The notes under the pieces were generated by a model, which saw only the letters and a program-made list of their open reading frames with translations, was not told where the DNA came from and made no database searches. From the NCBI RefSeq assembly GCF_902499045.1, contig NZ_CABVPL010000024.1, positions 1 through 64,000 of the forward strand: a stretch of 64,000 nt of DNA, read 5' to 3'. This document shows, in pieces, positions 35,858 through 48,716 of the stretch (position 1 is its first letter; every line of letters begins with the position of its first letter). This DNA is from Burkholderia latens (GTDB lineage Bacteria; Pseudomonadota; Gammaproteobacteria; Burkholderiales; Burkholderiaceae). A program made the translations under genes and the position numbers.

Positions 35858-37936
35858 ATGCGCGACCTCCCTCGTCTACCGCTTCGCCCGCTGTCCCCCG
35901 TTTCGTTGATGCTGTGCGCCGCCGTCGCGCAAGCGCAGGCCGACACGCCGGCCATTGCGGCTTCCGCGCAGGGCACGCCGCTCGCGCCGATCTTCGTGAC
36001 CGCGAACCCGCTCGGCGACACCGAGCTGATCGCGCCGACCGCGCAACTGTCCGGCGACGCGCTCACGCGCCGCCAGGCGGATTCGCTCGGCGAGACGCTC
36101 AACGGCCTGCCCGGCGTGTCGACCACCACGTACGGGCCGATGGTCGGCCGTCCGATCATCCGCGGGATGGACGGCGACCGGATCCGGCTGCTGCAGAACG
36201 GTGTCGCCGCGTACGACGCGTCGTCGCTGTCGTACGACCACGCGGTGCCGGAGGACCCGCTGTCGATCGAGCGCGTCGAGATCGTGCGCGGCCCGGCCGC
36301 GCTGCTGTACGGCGGCAACGCGGTGGGCGGCGTCGTCAACACGATCGACAACCGGATTCCGCGCGACGCGATCGAAGGCGTGACCGGCGCGCTCGACGCG
36401 CGCTACGGCGGCGCGAACGCGACGCGCGCGGGCGCCGCGCAGGTCGAAGGCGGCAATGGCCGCTTCGCGTTCCACGTCGATGCATTCGACCGCGAAACGA
36501 GCAAGCTGCGCATTCCGGGCTATGCGCGCAGCAGCGCGCAACGCGCGGCCGACGATCCCGACACGCCGCAACCGGTCGGCAGCGTGCCGAACAGCGACGG
36601 CCGCGTGCATGGCGGCGCAGTCGGCGCGTCGTACACGTGGGCCGACGGCTTCGCGGGCCTGTCGTACAGCGGCTACGAATCGAACTACGGTTCCGTCGCC
36701 GAGGACGACGTGCGTCTGCGGATGCGCCAGGAACGCCTCGCGTTCGCGTCCGAGGTGCGCAACCTCAGCGGCCCGTTCACGAAGCTGAAGTTCGACTTCG
36801 CGTACACCGACTATCGCCACAAGGAAGTCGACAACGGCGAGACGGCCACCACCTTTCGCAACCGCGGCTACGAGGCGCGCATCGAGGCGCGGCATCGCAA
36901 GATCGGCCCGTTCGAAGGCGCGATCGGCGTGCAGTTCGGACAGAACACATTCTCCGCGCTAGGCGACGAAATGCTCGTGCCGTCCACGCGCACGAACAGC
37001 GTCGCACTGTTCGGGCTCGAGGAATGGCAGGTCGACCCGGCGCTGAAGCTGAGCGTCGGCGGGCGCCTCGAGCACGTCAAGGTCGACCCCGACCCGGCCG
37101 GCGTCGAGAAATTCGCGCTCGCGCAGCCGCGCGACTTCAATGCCGGCAGCGTATCGGCCGGCGCGCTGTTCTCGCTCACGCCCGTCTGGTCGGTCGCGGC
37201 GAACGTCGCGTATACGGAGCGCGCGCCGACCTTCTACGAGCTGTACTCGAACGGCCCGCACGACGCGACCGGCCAGTTCCTGATCGGCAACCCGAACGCG
37301 TCGAAGGAAAAGGCCGTGTCGACCGACCTGTCGCTGCGCTATGCGAGCGGCCCGAACCGCGGCAGCGTCGGCGTGTTCTACAACCGCTTCTCGAACTATC
37401 TGACCGAGTACAACACCGGCCGCGTCGTGAACGCCGATGGCGAGCCGGTCGCGCCGGGCACCGGCGATACGCTCGCGGAAGCCGTCTATCGCGGCGTACG
37501 CGCCGAGTTCTACGGCGTCGAGCTCGACGGCAAATGGCGCGCGTTCTCGCAGCGCGGTCATACGGTCGATCTGGAGTTGACCGCCGACTACACGCATGCG
37601 CGCAACGTCGACACCGGCCAGCCGCTGCCGCGCATCGCACCGCTGCGCGCGACGCTCGCGGCGGACTACGGGTATGGTCCGTTCGGTGCGCGCGCACAGG
37701 TCACGCACGCGTGGTCGCAACACCGCGTGCCCGACAACGACGTCCCGACCGACGGCTATACGTCGCTCGGCCTGTTGCTCACGTACAAGTTCCGCGTCGG
37801 CGCGACGCACTGGCTCGCGTACCTGCGCGGCGACAACCTGACGAACCAGGAGATCCGGTATGCCACCTCGGTCGTGCGCGGCTTTGCGCCGCAAGGCGGT
37901 CGAAGCGTGATGGCCGGCCTGCGCACGACGTTCTGA
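35858..37936 (+). CDS. ZnuD-like TonB-dependent receptor
   Basis: A 692-residue outer-membrane TonB-dependent receptor. Signal peptide about residues 1-28; TonB-box-like region IFVTANPLGDTELI; plug domain about 45-190 with RPIIRGMDGDRIRLLQNG and SSLSYDHAVPEDPLSIERVEIVRGPAALLYGG, a plug sequence characteristic of ZnuD zinc receptors; then a 22-strand barrel ending in ...SVMAGLRTTF with the terminal Phe. It should import zinc or a zinc complex using TonB energy. A Zur-like palindrome lies upstream. The zinc assignment is from plug similarity, and another metal complex is possible. Confidence 0.85.
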   Translation: MRDLPRLPLRPLSPVSLMLCAAVAQAQADTPAIAASAQGTPLAPIFVTANPLGDTELIAPTAQLSGDALTRRQADSLGETLNGLPGVSTTTYGPMVGRPIIRGMDGDRIRLLQNGVAAYDASSLSYDHAVPEDPLSIERVEIVRGPAALLYGGNAVGGVVNTIDNRIPRDAIEGVTGALDARYGGANATRAGAAQVEGGNGRFAFHVDAFDRETSKLRIPGYARSSAQRAADDPDTPQPVGSVPNSDGRVHGGAVGASYTWADGFAGLSYSGYESNYGSVAEDDVRLRMRQERLAFASEVRNLSGPFTKLKFDFAYTDYRHKEVDNGETATTFRNRGYEARIEARHRKIGPFEGAIGVQFGQNTFSALGDEMLVPSTRTNSVALFGLEEWQVDPALKLSVGGRLEHVKVDPDPAGVEKFALAQPRDFNAGSVSAGALFSLTPVWSVAANVAYTERAPTFYELYSNGPHDATGQFLIGNPNASKEKAVSTDLSLRYASGPNRGSVGVFYNRFSNYLTEYNTGRVVNADGEPVAPGTGDTLAEAVYRGVRAEFYGVELDGKWRAFSQRGHTVDLELTADYTHARNVDTGQPLPRIAPLRATLAADYGYGPFGARAQVTHAWSQHRVPDNDVPTDGYTSLGLLLTYKFRVGATHWLAYLRGDNLTNQEIRYATSVVRGFAPQGGRSVMAGLRTTF

Positions 37937-38368
37937 CCGCCCCGCCGCCCGCGGCATTCGCCGCGGGACCATCCGGCACCGGTACCGGCACCGCCCGGTG
38001 CCGGCTTTGCTTCGCAGACGCCGCTCACTCCGCTTGCGCACCGGTTCCCACCCTCTGTTTCGCACGCGAATTCCGGTATTCACCAGCAAATCGCAAACGT
38101 CCAATACCGGGAATTAGAGCGTTCGCTTTAAATCCAATTAGACCGGCCATTTGATCCGCATCTGAACACGTCTCGCCATGGATGATTCTGCATTTCTGAT
38201 ATAGATCAACCAGGCCCGCCCCGCATGGGTTACAGCGAAAAATAAATCGATGTCAGGGTTTTCGAAGGGTAAAGAAAGCATTCTGAATGCCCGTTAATAC
38301 CGGCACGAGCCCGTATCGGGCCGAAGCAGAAATTCCCATCGCCAACCACGCTCGCACAGAGGCACATC
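37937..38368. other. Intergenic region
   Basis: About 430 bases between the receptor and the chemoreceptor. The first part holds a hairpin terminator; from 38095 on it is AT-richer (TCGCTTTAAATCCAATTAGACC, GATATAGATCAACC) and probably contains the chemoreceptor promoter. Confidence 0.4.
37985..38004 (+). terminator. Putative terminator of TonB receptor
   Basis: CCGGCACCG-CC-CGGTGCCGG is a near-perfect inverted repeat, followed by CTTTGCTT, just after the receptor gene. The effective loop would be six bases. Confidence 0.5.
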
Positions 38369-40006
38369 GTGAAAATCGCCAGAATCACCATCAAGACAAA
38401 ATTGCTTGGCGGCTTCGGTCTGCTCGCCGCAGTGGTCGTGATCGTGTCGGCCATGGCGCTGAAAGCGCTGTCCGACACCAACGACGAGTTTTCCCGCTAC
38501 ATGAACGGCCTGAATGCGCGGGCAGACCTGTCCGCGCAGATCCGCACGGCGGTCGACCGGCGCGCGATCGCCGCGCGCAACCTCGTGCTCGTGAACGCGC
38601 CGTCCGACATCCAGGCCGAGCTGGCCGACGTCCAGCAGGCCCACAAGGATGTACAGGATCATCTCGCGAAACTGAAGTCGATGATGGCGAACGCGACCGA
38701 CACGACCGACCGCGCGCGCGAACTGGTTGCCGAGATCGTGCGCGTCGAAGCGAGCTACGGGCCGGTCGCGCTCGACATCGTCGGGCAGGTCCAGGCCGGC
38801 AAGAAGGACGCGGCGATCGCCGATATCGACAACCGTTGCAGACCGTTGCTCGCGCAACTGGTTCGCGCAACCGATGCGTACGCAACCTATACGCACGAGC
38901 GCGAGCTCGCGATCGCGCAGGCGTTCGCCGATCGCTACACGACCGAGCGCAACCTGCTGTCCGCCATCTGCCTGATCGCGCTCGCGGTTGCAGCGGGCGG
39001 CGGCCTGTGGCTCACGCGCAAGATCACGATGCCCATCATCGCGGCGGTCGACGTCGCGCGCACGGTGGCCAACGGCGATCTCGGCAGCCGCATCCGCGTG
39101 ACCGGCAACGACGAGACACGCGACCTGCTCGACGCGCTGCGCACGATGAACACGCGGCTGATCGACATCGTCGGCCGCGTGCGCGATTCGTCGAACAGCA
39201 TCGCGCACGCGGTCGGCGAGATCGCGTCGGGCAATCTCGACCTGAGCCAGCGCACCGAAGAACAGGCGGCGTCGCTGCAGGAAACGGCCGCGACGATGGA
39301 GGAATTCACGTCGACGGTGCGGCTGAACGCGGAGAACGCGCAGCAGGCGAGCATGCTCGCCGCGAATGCGTCGGACGTCGCGCTGCGCGGCAGCTCGGTA
39401 GTCGGCCGCGTCGTCGACACGATGACGGAAATCGGCCACAGCTCGTCGAAGATCGCGGACATCACCGGGATCATCGAAGGTATCGCGTTCCAGACCAACA
39501 TCCTCGCGCTGAACGCGGCCGTCGAAGCGGCACGCGCGGGCGAACAGGGCCGCGGATTCGCGGTCGTCGCGAGCGAGGTGCGCAGCCTCGCGCAACGTTC
39601 GTCGACTGCCGCGAAGGAAATCAAGGAGCTGATCTCCGCGTCGGTGCAGACGATCCGCGACGGCTCCGCGCTCGCTGGCGAAGCCGGCAAGACGATGACG
39701 GACGTGACGCAGGCCGTCGCGCGCGTCACCGACATCATGGGCGAGATCGCGGCCGCATCGGCCGAACAGAGCCGCGGCATCGATCAGGTGAACCTGACGA
39801 TCACGCAGATGGACGAGACGACGCAGCAAAACGCGGCGCTCGTCGAACAGGCGGCGGCCGCGTCGAAATCGCTGGACGCGCAAGGCCGCGAGTTGTCGCA
39901 AACGGTGTCCGCATTCAGGATGCCGGCCGGCGGCGACGCGGGCGACGCGCACACGCGTGCGCATGCGGCGGACACCGCGTCGCGCTGGCAGCCTGCTGCC
40001 GTGTAA
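38369..40006 (+). CDS. Methyl-accepting chemotaxis protein
   Basis: A 545-residue chemoreceptor of the Tar/Tsr type. TM1 is about residues 12-34, the periplasmic four-helix sensor 35-190, TM2 about 191-211 and HAMP 212-265; the signalling domain has the conserved hairpin EGIAFQTNILALNAAVEAARAGEQG. Methylation helices flank it (QRTEEQAASLQETAATMEE). It starts at a GTG (38369) after AGAGG. There is no NWETF-type CheR tether at the C-terminus. The ligand is unknown; it stands alone without che genes. Confidence 0.93.
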   Translation: MKIARITIKTKLLGGFGLLAAVVVIVSAMALKALSDTNDEFSRYMNGLNARADLSAQIRTAVDRRAIAARNLVLVNAPSDIQAELADVQQAHKDVQDHLAKLKSMMANATDTTDRARELVAEIVRVEASYGPVALDIVGQVQAGKKDAAIADIDNRCRPLLAQLVRATDAYATYTHERELAIAQAFADRYTTERNLLSAICLIALAVAAGGGLWLTRKITMPIIAAVDVARTVANGDLGSRIRVTGNDETRDLLDALRTMNTRLIDIVGRVRDSSNSIAHAVGEIASGNLDLSQRTEEQAASLQETAATMEEFTSTVRLNAENAQQASMLAANASDVALRGSSVVGRVVDTMTEIGHSSSKIADITGIIEGIAFQTNILALNAAVEAARAGEQGRGFAVVASEVRSLAQRSSTAAKEIKELISASVQTIRDGSALAGEAGKTMTDVTQAVARVTDIMGEIAAASAEQSRGIDQVNLTITQMDETTQQNAALVEQAAAASKSLDAQGRELSQTVSAFRMPAGGDAGDAHTRAHAADTASRWQPAAV

Positions 40007-40612
40007 TGCGGTCGCGCAAGTCGACCAGCGATGCGCGGCCCGCGCGACGGTGGCCCGCGCGCGCATCGTCGGCTTCGCCCTGCTTCGACCAGCGAAATGT
40101 GCTTGCGTTGACGCGAAGCTGAATTCAACGCTGACGCCGAACGTCGAGAAACGGCAATACGCTGACGCACGCGCAACTGACAGCCTGTTCGCATGCGCCG
40201 CCGCGCGCGAACAGGTCGATCCCTTCCGTATCACCGACAAGATGCGATCGATGGCACACGCGCGCATGACTACCCGCTCGATCGTGCCGCGCGCGCAATT
40301 ACCACTCTTCAGCCGCAGATTTCCCGCCGCAGCGCGCCAGTTTCGCGTGTGCGCAAATTTCGGTCCCGCTCCGGTGATACAAGGCATTCGCCGCATTGCG
40401 CCGCATTCACGCGCGTTTCAACCGCGGCCTCGCACTTTTAAATCGTCCGAATGACGAGTATGCTTAAAAAGCACTCCACGTTCGAACGGCGAATCGCGTG
40501 CCCCTGATTCCCGTCCGATCGTATTGCGGCCCCATCGCGCCACGCGTCGATGGCGGCGTCCGCCTCGCGCCTCGGCCGCACGAACCTTCCCCAACCATTC
40601 GCAGGAGAGCTG
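40007..40612. other. Intergenic region before otsA
   Basis: About 600 bases with no recognisable gene. Mixed composition around 40100-40460 (GAATTCAACGCTG, TATGCTTAAAAAGCAC) suggests promoter sequence for otsA. The short open frames lack family similarity. Confidence 0.4.
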
Positions 40613-42019
40613 GTGAGCCGTCTCGTCGTCGTATCCAATCGCATTGCAGATCCCCGTAAAGCCGCCGCCGGCGGGCTCGCCGTGGCCGTGAAAGACAGCC
40701 TGCAGGAAACAGGCGGCGTCTGGTTCGGATGGAGCGGCAGGCTGCGCGGCGACGGCGAGCGTCCCCCGCACGGCGATGACGTGCAGATCCAGAACGTCGG
40801 CGGCATCCAGCTCGCGACGATCGATCTCGATCCGCAGGATTACGACGCGTATTACCTCGGCTACTCGAACAACGTGCTGTGGCCGGTGTTCCACTACCGG
40901 CTCGATCTCGCGCAGTTCGACCGGCGCTTCGCGGACGGCTACCGGCGCGTGAACCAGCTGTTCGCGCGCAAGCTGAGCACGCTGCTGCGCCCCGACGATA
41001 CGATCTGGGTCCACGACTACCAGCTGATTCCGCTCGCGGCCGAGCTGCGCGCGACGGGCTGCACGAATCCGATCGGCTTCTTCCTGCACATTCCGATGCC
41101 GCCGCCGCCGATCATGGCCGCGATCCCGGAGCACGAGTGGCTGATGCGCTCGCTGTTCGCGTACGACCTCGTCGGCTTTCAGACCGAATCGGACCTGCTG
41201 CACTTCGAGCACTACGTCGAAGCCGAAGCGGGCGCCGCGCGTTTGCCCGACGGCCGTCTGCGCGCGTTCGGCCGCACGTTGTCGGCCGGTGCATTCCCGA
41301 TCGGCATCAATGTCGACGAGTTCGCGGCGCTCGCGGAGAATCGCGACGGCATCGACATGTTCGAGCGGATGCGCGACGAGTATTCGCGCCGCCAGTTGCT
41401 CGTCGGTGTCGACCGGCTCGACTACACGAAGGGGCTGCCGCAGCGCGTCCATGCATTTCGCGAGTTGCTCGAACAGTATCCGGAGAACCGCGACCGCGCG
41501 ACGCTGATCCAGATCGCCGCGCCGAGCCGCGAGGATCTCGGCGCATACGACGATCTGCGACGCGAGATGGACAGCCTGTGCGGCGCGATCAACGGCGACT
41601 ATGGCGAACTCGAATGGATGCCGATGCGCTACATTCACCGCACCGTCGCACGCAAGCGCTTGCCCGGCCTCTATCGCGCAAGCCGCGTCGCGCTCGTCAC
41701 GCCGCTGCGCGACGGGATGAACCTGGTCGCGAAGGAATTTCTCGCCGCGCAGGATGAAGCCGATCCGGGCGTGCTCGTGCTGTCGCGCTTCGCCGGTGCG
41801 GCCGAGCAGTTGAAGCCCGCGCTGCTCGTGAATCCGTACGACACGCAAGGCACCGCGCAGGCGATCCAGCGCGCGCTGTCGATGTCGCTCGAGGAACGCC
41901 GACGCCGGCACGACGCGTTGATGGCGATCGTGCGCAAGACCGACGTGCACTGGTGGCGCGGGCGCTTTCTCGACGCACTCGCGGAAGCGGCCGAAGTCGC
42001 CGCCGCGACGGCGTCCTGA
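40613..42019 (+). CDS. otsA: Trehalose-6-phosphate synthase
   Basis: A 468-residue GT20 glycosyltransferase making trehalose-6-phosphate from UDP-glucose and glucose-6-phosphate in the cytoplasm. Key motifs: N-terminal RLVVVSNRIA and GGLAVAV loop (phosphate binding), WVHDYQL, FFLHIPMPPP, GVDRLDYTKGL, and TPLRDGMNLVAKEF, which holds the nucleotide-sugar site. Length matches OtsA (about 470). GTG 40613 is chosen for its AGGAG at 6-base spacing and the canonical N-terminus; an ATG at 40550 would add 21 residues. No otsB is next to it. Trehalose protects against osmotic and desiccation stress. Confidence 0.95.
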   Translation: MSRLVVVSNRIADPRKAAAGGLAVAVKDSLQETGGVWFGWSGRLRGDGERPPHGDDVQIQNVGGIQLATIDLDPQDYDAYYLGYSNNVLWPVFHYRLDLAQFDRRFADGYRRVNQLFARKLSTLLRPDDTIWVHDYQLIPLAAELRATGCTNPIGFFLHIPMPPPPIMAAIPEHEWLMRSLFAYDLVGFQTESDLLHFEHYVEAEAGAARLPDGRLRAFGRTLSAGAFPIGINVDEFAALAENRDGIDMFERMRDEYSRRQLLVGVDRLDYTKGLPQRVHAFRELLEQYPENRDRATLIQIAAPSREDLGAYDDLRREMDSLCGAINGDYGELEWMPMRYIHRTVARKRLPGLYRASRVALVTPLRDGMNLVAKEFLAAQDEADPGVLVLSRFAGAAEQLKPALLVNPYDTQGTAQAIQRALSMSLEERRRRHDALMAIVRKTDVHWWRGRFLDALAEAAEVAAATAS

Positions 42020-42056
42020 CGTCGCGTATCGCGCGTACCTCGCGCGTCGCGCACAC

Positions 42057-42524
42057 TCACACGCCGGTCGTCTCGCGGTCGAGCACCGCGCCGTTCACGT
42101 CCTGCACCGTCACCGAGATCGGTATGCCTTCGCGCATGCTCTCCGTCACCACGCAATAGGCGTCGAACCGGTCGAGCAGGCGCGTCGCGGCCGCGAGATC
42201 GGCCCACGCCTTGCCGACCGACAGCGCCACGGCCATCGCGCCGACACGCACCCTCCCCGCGTCGTTCTGCACCATGTCGACGTCGATATGCGCGGCCACC
42301 GGCTGCGGATCGACGCGCTGTTTTTCCAGCGCGAACAACAGGCTCGCCGCGAGGCAGCTCGCGACCGACGCGGCCAGCAGCCGCACCGGATTCGGGCCGC
42401 GGCCGGCGCCGAGCGGCGGCGGTTCGTCGGTGAGCACCGGCGAAAGATCGGTGCCGGCGAACGTGACTTCGAAACTGAAACGCGCATGCTGCGCGACATC
42501 GACCGATACGTGCGCCTCGCTCAT
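42057..42524 (-). CDS. OsmC-family protein
   Basis: A 155-residue OsmC/Ohr-fold protein. The two reactive cysteines of the family are present: Cys57 in ASVASCLAA and Cys124 in DAYCVVTES. These enzymes reduce organic hydroperoxides. Start ATG 42524 follows CGGAG. It is convergent with otsA (38-base gap), and the FtsH gene ends about 140 bases upstream on the same strand. The exact substrate is unknown; OsmC versus YhfA-like subtype is unclear. Confidence 0.88.
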   Translation of the reverse strand: MSEAHVSVDVAQHARFSFEVTFAGTDLSPVLTDEPPPLGAGRGPNPVRLLAASVASCLAASLLFALEKQRVDPQPVAAHIDVDMVQNDAGRVRVGAMAVALSVGKAWADLAAATRLLDRFDAYCVVTESMREGIPISVTVQDVNGAVLDRETTGV

Positions 42525-42663
42525 GGCGACTCCGTGACTGGCAAAAGAGGAAAAGAAAGCCGACGCGACGCCGCGCCGGCGAACATGATGCGCAGTGCGG
42601 GCGCGTGCAACGCGATCGACTTCAGGATCGCGGCCGCTGCCGGCTGCGCGCGAGAGACGCGCT

Positions 42664-44631
<1,968 letters not shown>

Positions 44632-45028
44632 GACATGACATCGGGCCGGCCATACACGCACTGCGTGCGGCGCGCGGCGCCGGCAGCCGCGCGCACACGG
44701 CGCGCATTTGCGCCGACGCGTTTCGTCGCATGAATGACATCGCGAAGCGCCGCGGGCGCTATGCGCACGGACCGCGCGCCGCAACGCGCCGCCCTCGCTT
44801 TCAGTCTAGTTCGCGCGTGCGCGCCGCGCATCGTCCGACGAACGGCTTTCACCGGCGCCGTCGGCCGCGTTATAGTCGCGTGCATGACACTTTTGTGACA
44901 ACCGGCGTCGCGCCGGGCAGCGCCTCGCCCACGTTGCCGGTTGCCGCATCCCGTCCCGCGCCGCGGCAGGCAGCAGGGCGACGCCGCCGCGCATCGAACG
45001 ACAACCGCCCATTCGAGGAGCACACGAC
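44632..45028. other. Divergent promoter region, ftsH / acid phosphatase
   Basis: About 400 bases of GC-rich sequence between divergent genes, expected to hold both promoters. TATAGTCGCGTGCATGACACTTTTGTGAC near 44871 is the least GC-rich patch. No gene is visible. Confidence 0.35.
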
Positions 45029-46693
45029 GTGAACGACACCCCCGATCGCCCCGACGACCTGCCCGCCGATCCCGACCGCCGCCGCATGCTCGGCGGCCTC
45101 GCCGCGCTTGGCGCGGGCGTCGCGCTGGGCGGCTGCGAGACCACGCCGGGCGGCGCGCCGCGCTCGGCGGCCGACCTGCGGCTCGACGAAGCGCTGCGGC
45201 GGCAGGTGCGCCACATCGTCGTGATCTACGCGGAGAACCGCAGCTTCGCGAACCTGTACGGCGACTTCCCGGGCGTCCGGTATCCACTGAGCGACGTGCG
45301 GCCCGAGCATGCGCAGCAGCTCGATCGCGACGGCAAGACGCCGCTGCCGGTGCTGCCGAAGATCTGGGGCGGGCTCGTGCCGCAGGCGCAGGAAGTGGAC
45401 GGCAAGCGCTACGCGATCGCGGAGCGCGACATCGACAAGCTGCCGAACGCGCCGTTCCGGATCGCCGATGCGCAGGGCAAGCCGCTGCCGAACGGCGTGA
45501 TCACGCGCGATCTGTGGCATCGCTTCTACCAGAACCAGATGCAGATCGCGGGAGGCCGCAACAACCAGTTCGCCGCGTGGGCCGATTCGGGCGGCCTCGT
45601 GATGGGCCACTACCGCAATTCGGCCGACACGCTGCGACTGTGGAATCTCGCGCGGCAGTACACGCTGTGCGACAACTTCTTCATGGCGGCCTTCGGCGGT
45701 TCGTGGCTGAACCACATGTTCCTGATTTCCGCGCAGCCGCCGATCTATCCGGACGCGCACAAGCATCCGCACGCGGCGAAGCTGCTGTCGAAGGTCGACG
45801 GCGACGACCCGGCCGGCACGCGGCTGACACTCGCGGCCGATTCGCCGGCGTCCGCGCTCGACGGCCCGCCGAAGTTCGCGGTCGACGGGCCGCTCACGCC
45901 CGACGGCTACGGCGTCAACACGATGGCGCCGCCGTACCAGCCGAGCTACGTGCCGCCGCCCGATCCCGGCAACGCCGCGTATGCGGATCCGTCCGACCAT
46001 CGCGTGATTCCGCCGCAAGGCCATGCGACGATCGGCGATCGTTTGTCGGAGAAGAACATCGACTGGGCGTGGTACAGCGGTGCGTGGCAATACGCGCTCG
46101 AGCATCGGGACACGGGCATGGTGCCGGACTTCCAGTACCACCATCAGCCGTTCAACTACTTCGCGAACTACGCGCCGGGCACCGAAGCGCGCCGCAGGCA
46201 CCTGCGCGACGCCGGCCTCGGCGACGATCCGTCGACCAATCACTTCATCGCGGACATCGACGCGGGCCGCCTGCCGGCCGTCGCGTTCTACAAGCCGCAG
46301 GGCAACCTGAACATGCACGCGGGCTACGCGGACGTCGAGTCGGGCGACCGCCACATCGCGCACGTGATCGAACGGATCCGGCGCGGCCCGCAGTGGGCGA
46401 ATACCGTGATCGTGATGACGCACGACGAGAACGGCGGCTGGTGGGATCACGTCGCGCCGCCGGCCGGCGATCGCTGGGGCCCGGGCTCGCGGATTCCGGC
46501 GCTCGTGATCTCGCCGTTCGCGAAGAAGGGCTACGTCGATCACACGATGTACGACACGAACTCGATCCTGCGCTTCATCAGCCGCGTGCACGGGCTCGCG
46601 CCGCTCGACGGCGTCGCCGCGCGCGACAAGGCGTTCGCGTCGCGCGGCGCGACGCCGCCGGGCGACCTGACGAACGCGCTCGACCTCGGCTGA
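45029..46693 (+). CDS. acpA: AcpA-type acid phosphatase / phosphoesterase
   Basis: A 554-residue exported phosphoesterase of the AcpA/phospholipase C superfamily. The N-terminus has a twin-arginine-like RRRMLGG and a lipobox-like LGGC (Cys38). Conserved blocks include HIVVIYAENRSFANLYG (metal-binding Glu/Asn), NHMFLISAQ, YHHQPFNYF and VIVMTHDENGGWWDHVAPP. It hydrolyses phosphomonoesters at acid pH outside the inner membrane. Start GTG 45029 follows GAGGAG. Family confident; specificity (acid phosphatase versus phospholipase C) less so. Confidence 0.85.
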   Translation: MNDTPDRPDDLPADPDRRRMLGGLAALGAGVALGGCETTPGGAPRSAADLRLDEALRRQVRHIVVIYAENRSFANLYGDFPGVRYPLSDVRPEHAQQLDRDGKTPLPVLPKIWGGLVPQAQEVDGKRYAIAERDIDKLPNAPFRIADAQGKPLPNGVITRDLWHRFYQNQMQIAGGRNNQFAAWADSGGLVMGHYRNSADTLRLWNLARQYTLCDNFFMAAFGGSWLNHMFLISAQPPIYPDAHKHPHAAKLLSKVDGDDPAGTRLTLAADSPASALDGPPKFAVDGPLTPDGYGVNTMAPPYQPSYVPPPDPGNAAYADPSDHRVIPPQGHATIGDRLSEKNIDWAWYSGAWQYALEHRDTGMVPDFQYHHQPFNYFANYAPGTEARRRHLRDAGLGDDPSTNHFIADIDAGRLPAVAFYKPQGNLNMHAGYADVESGDRHIAHVIERIRRGPQWANTVIVMTHDENGGWWDHVAPPAGDRWGPGSRIPALVISPFAKKGYVDHTMYDTNSILRFISRVHGLAPLDGVAARDKAFASRGATPPGDLTNALDLG

Positions 46694-46777
46694 CGCACGA
46701 CCGGAGACGGCCGACGTCCATCGGTACGACGGCGCGCCGGTGCAACGCGGTTGCCCTGCGCGCAGCAGAAACGACAA

Positions 46778-46812
46778 CGTCCCGCCACGGCCATCGAAGC
46801 CGGGGCGGGACG
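46778..46812. terminator. Bidirectional hairpin terminator
   Basis: A 14-base stem with one mismatch (CGTCCCGCCACGGC / GCCGGGGCGGGACG) and a 7-base loop lies between the convergent acid phosphatase and pckG genes. Confidence 0.65.
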
Positions 46813-46850
46813 CCCGTACCGCTTTCAAGTCGTGATGCCGATCCCGCCCG

Positions 46851-48716
46851 TCACGCGCCGATGCGCTGTTCGATCTTCTTCATCGTATCGGTCAGCTCCG
46901 TCGGCAGACGCAGCTTCAGCGTGTCGAACAGCGCCGCATGCAGCGTCAGCTCCTCGCGCCATTCGTCGGCGTTCATCGACGTGACCGCGTCGAACTGCTC
47001 GCGCGTGAAGTCGAGCCCTTCCCAGTGCAGATCGTCATACGCGGGCGACACGCCGAACGCATGTTCACCGCCGCCGCCGTTGCCTTCGAGGCGATCGAGC
47101 ATCCACTTCAGCACGCGCATGTTCTCGCCGAAGCCAGGCCATACGAACTCGCCGTTCGCGTCCTTGCGGAACCAGTTCACGCAATAGATCTTCGGCAGCT
47201 TCGCGCCCGCGGCTTCGAGCTGCTTGCCGAGCTTCAGCCAGTGCGCGAAATAGTCGCTGACGTTGTAGCCGCAGAACGGCAGCATCGCGAACGGGTCGCG
47301 GCGCACGATGCCCTGCTGGCCGACGGCGGCGGCGGTCGTCTCCGATCCCATCGTCGCGGCCATGTACACGCCTTCGACCCAATCGCGCGCTTCGGTCACG
47401 AGCGGCACCGTCGTCGAGCGGCGGCCGCCGAAGATGAACGCGTCGATCGGCACGCCGGCCGGGTTCTCCCAGTCCGCGTCGATCGACGGGCATTGCGACG
47501 CCGGCGCGGTGAAGCGCGAGTTCGGATGCGCGGCCTTGCGGCCGGTCTCCTTGCCGATTTCGGGCGTCCACGGGTTGCCCTGCCAGTCGGTCAGCTTCGC
47601 GGGCGCCGTGTCGGTCAGGCCTTCCCACCACACGTCGCCGTCTTCCGTCAGCGCGACGTTCGTGAAGATCACGTTTTCCTTCAGCGTCGAGATCGCATTC
47701 GGATTGGTCTTCACGCCGGTGCCCGGCGCGACGCCGAAGAAGCCCGCTTCCGGATTGATCGCGTACAGACGCCCGTCGCGGCCCGGCTTCAGCCATGCGA
47801 TGTCGTCGCCGATCGTCGTGACTTTCCAGCCGTCGAAGCCCCGCGGCGGAATCAGCATCGCGAAATTGGTCTTGCCGCAAGCGGACGGGAACGCCGCCGC
47901 AACGTGATACTTCTTGCCTGCCGGCGACGTCACGCCGAGGATCAGCATGTGTTCGGCCAGCCAGCCCTGGTCGCGGCCCATCGTCGACGCGATGCGCAGT
48001 GCGAAGCACTTCTTGCCGAGCAGCGCGTTGCCGCCGTAGCCCGAGCCGAAGCTCCAGATTTCACGCGTGTCGGGAAAGTGCACGATGTATTTCACCGGAT
48101 TGCACGGCCATCGCACGTCCTGCTGGCCCGGTTCGCGCGGATGGCCGACGCTGTGCACGCATGGCACGAAATCGCCGTCCTCGCCGAGCACGTCGTACAC
48201 GTCGCGGCCCATGCGCGTCATGATCCGCATGTTCACGGCCACGTACGGGCTGTCGGACAGCTCGACGCCGACGTGCGCAATCGGCGAACCGAGCGGGCCC
48301 ATCGAAAACGGCACGACGTACAGCGTGCGGCCGCGCATCGAGCCGCGGAACAGGCCGTTCAGCGTCTCGCGCATTTCGTCCGGCGCGATCCAGTTGTTGG
48401 TCGGGCCGACGTCGTCGGGCGATTCGGTACAGATGAACGTGCGATCTTCGACGCGCGCGACGTCGGACGGATCGGACTGCGCGAGATACGAGTTCGGACG
48501 CTTCGCCGGGTTCAGGCGAATCAGCGTGCCCTGATCGACCATCGCCTGGCACAGCGCGTCGTATTCTTCCTGCGAGCCGTCGCACCAGACGACGCGTTCA
48601 GGCTCGGTGAGCGCCGCGATGCGCGACACCCAGTCGATCAGCTTGCGATGTTTGACGAATGCCGGGGGAGCGATCAGCGGGCCGTGCGTCGCTTCGGCCA
48701 AAGGGATTTGCGACAT
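46851..48716 (-). CDS. pckG: Phosphoenolpyruvate carboxykinase (GTP)
   Basis: A 621-residue GTP-type PEP carboxykinase, which makes PEP, CO2 and GDP from oxaloacetate and GTP, the first step of gluconeogenesis. The kinase loop PSACGKTN (277-284) with active Cys280 identifies the GTP family. Other blocks: [23 protein letters not shown], and the C-terminal [11 protein letters not shown]. Full length. ATG 48716 is preceded by a weak ribosome site. It sits two genes from aceA, which fits joint use on acetate or fatty acids. Confidence 0.97.
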   Translation of the reverse strand: MSQIPLAEATHGPLIAPPAFVKHRKLIDWVSRIAALTEPERVVWCDGSQEEYDALCQAMVDQGTLIRLNPAKRPNSYLAQSDPSDVARVEDRTFICTESPDDVGPTNNWIAPDEMRETLNGLFRGSMRGRTLYVVPFSMGPLGSPIAHVGVELSDSPYVAVNMRIMTRMGRDVYDVLGEDGDFVPCVHSVGHPREPGQQDVRWPCNPVKYIVHFPDTREIWSFGSGYGGNALLGKKCFALRIASTMGRDQGWLAEHMLILGVTSPAGKKYHVAAAFPSACGKTNFAMLIPPRGFDGWKVTTIGDDIAWLKPGRDGRLYAINPEAGFFGVAPGTGVKTNPNAISTLKENVIFTNVALTEDGDVWWEGLTDTAPAKLTDWQGNPWTPEIGKETGRKAAHPNSRFTAPASQCPSIDADWENPAGVPIDAFIFGGRRSTTVPLVTEARDWVEGVYMAATMGSETTAAAVGQQGIVRRDPFAMLPFCGYNVSDYFAHWLKLGKQLEAAGAKLPKIYCVNWFRKDANGEFVWPGFGENMRVLKWMLDRLEGNGGGGEHAFGVSPAYDDLHWEGLDFTREQFDAVTSMNADEWREELTLHAALFDTLKLRLPTELTDTMKKIEQRIGA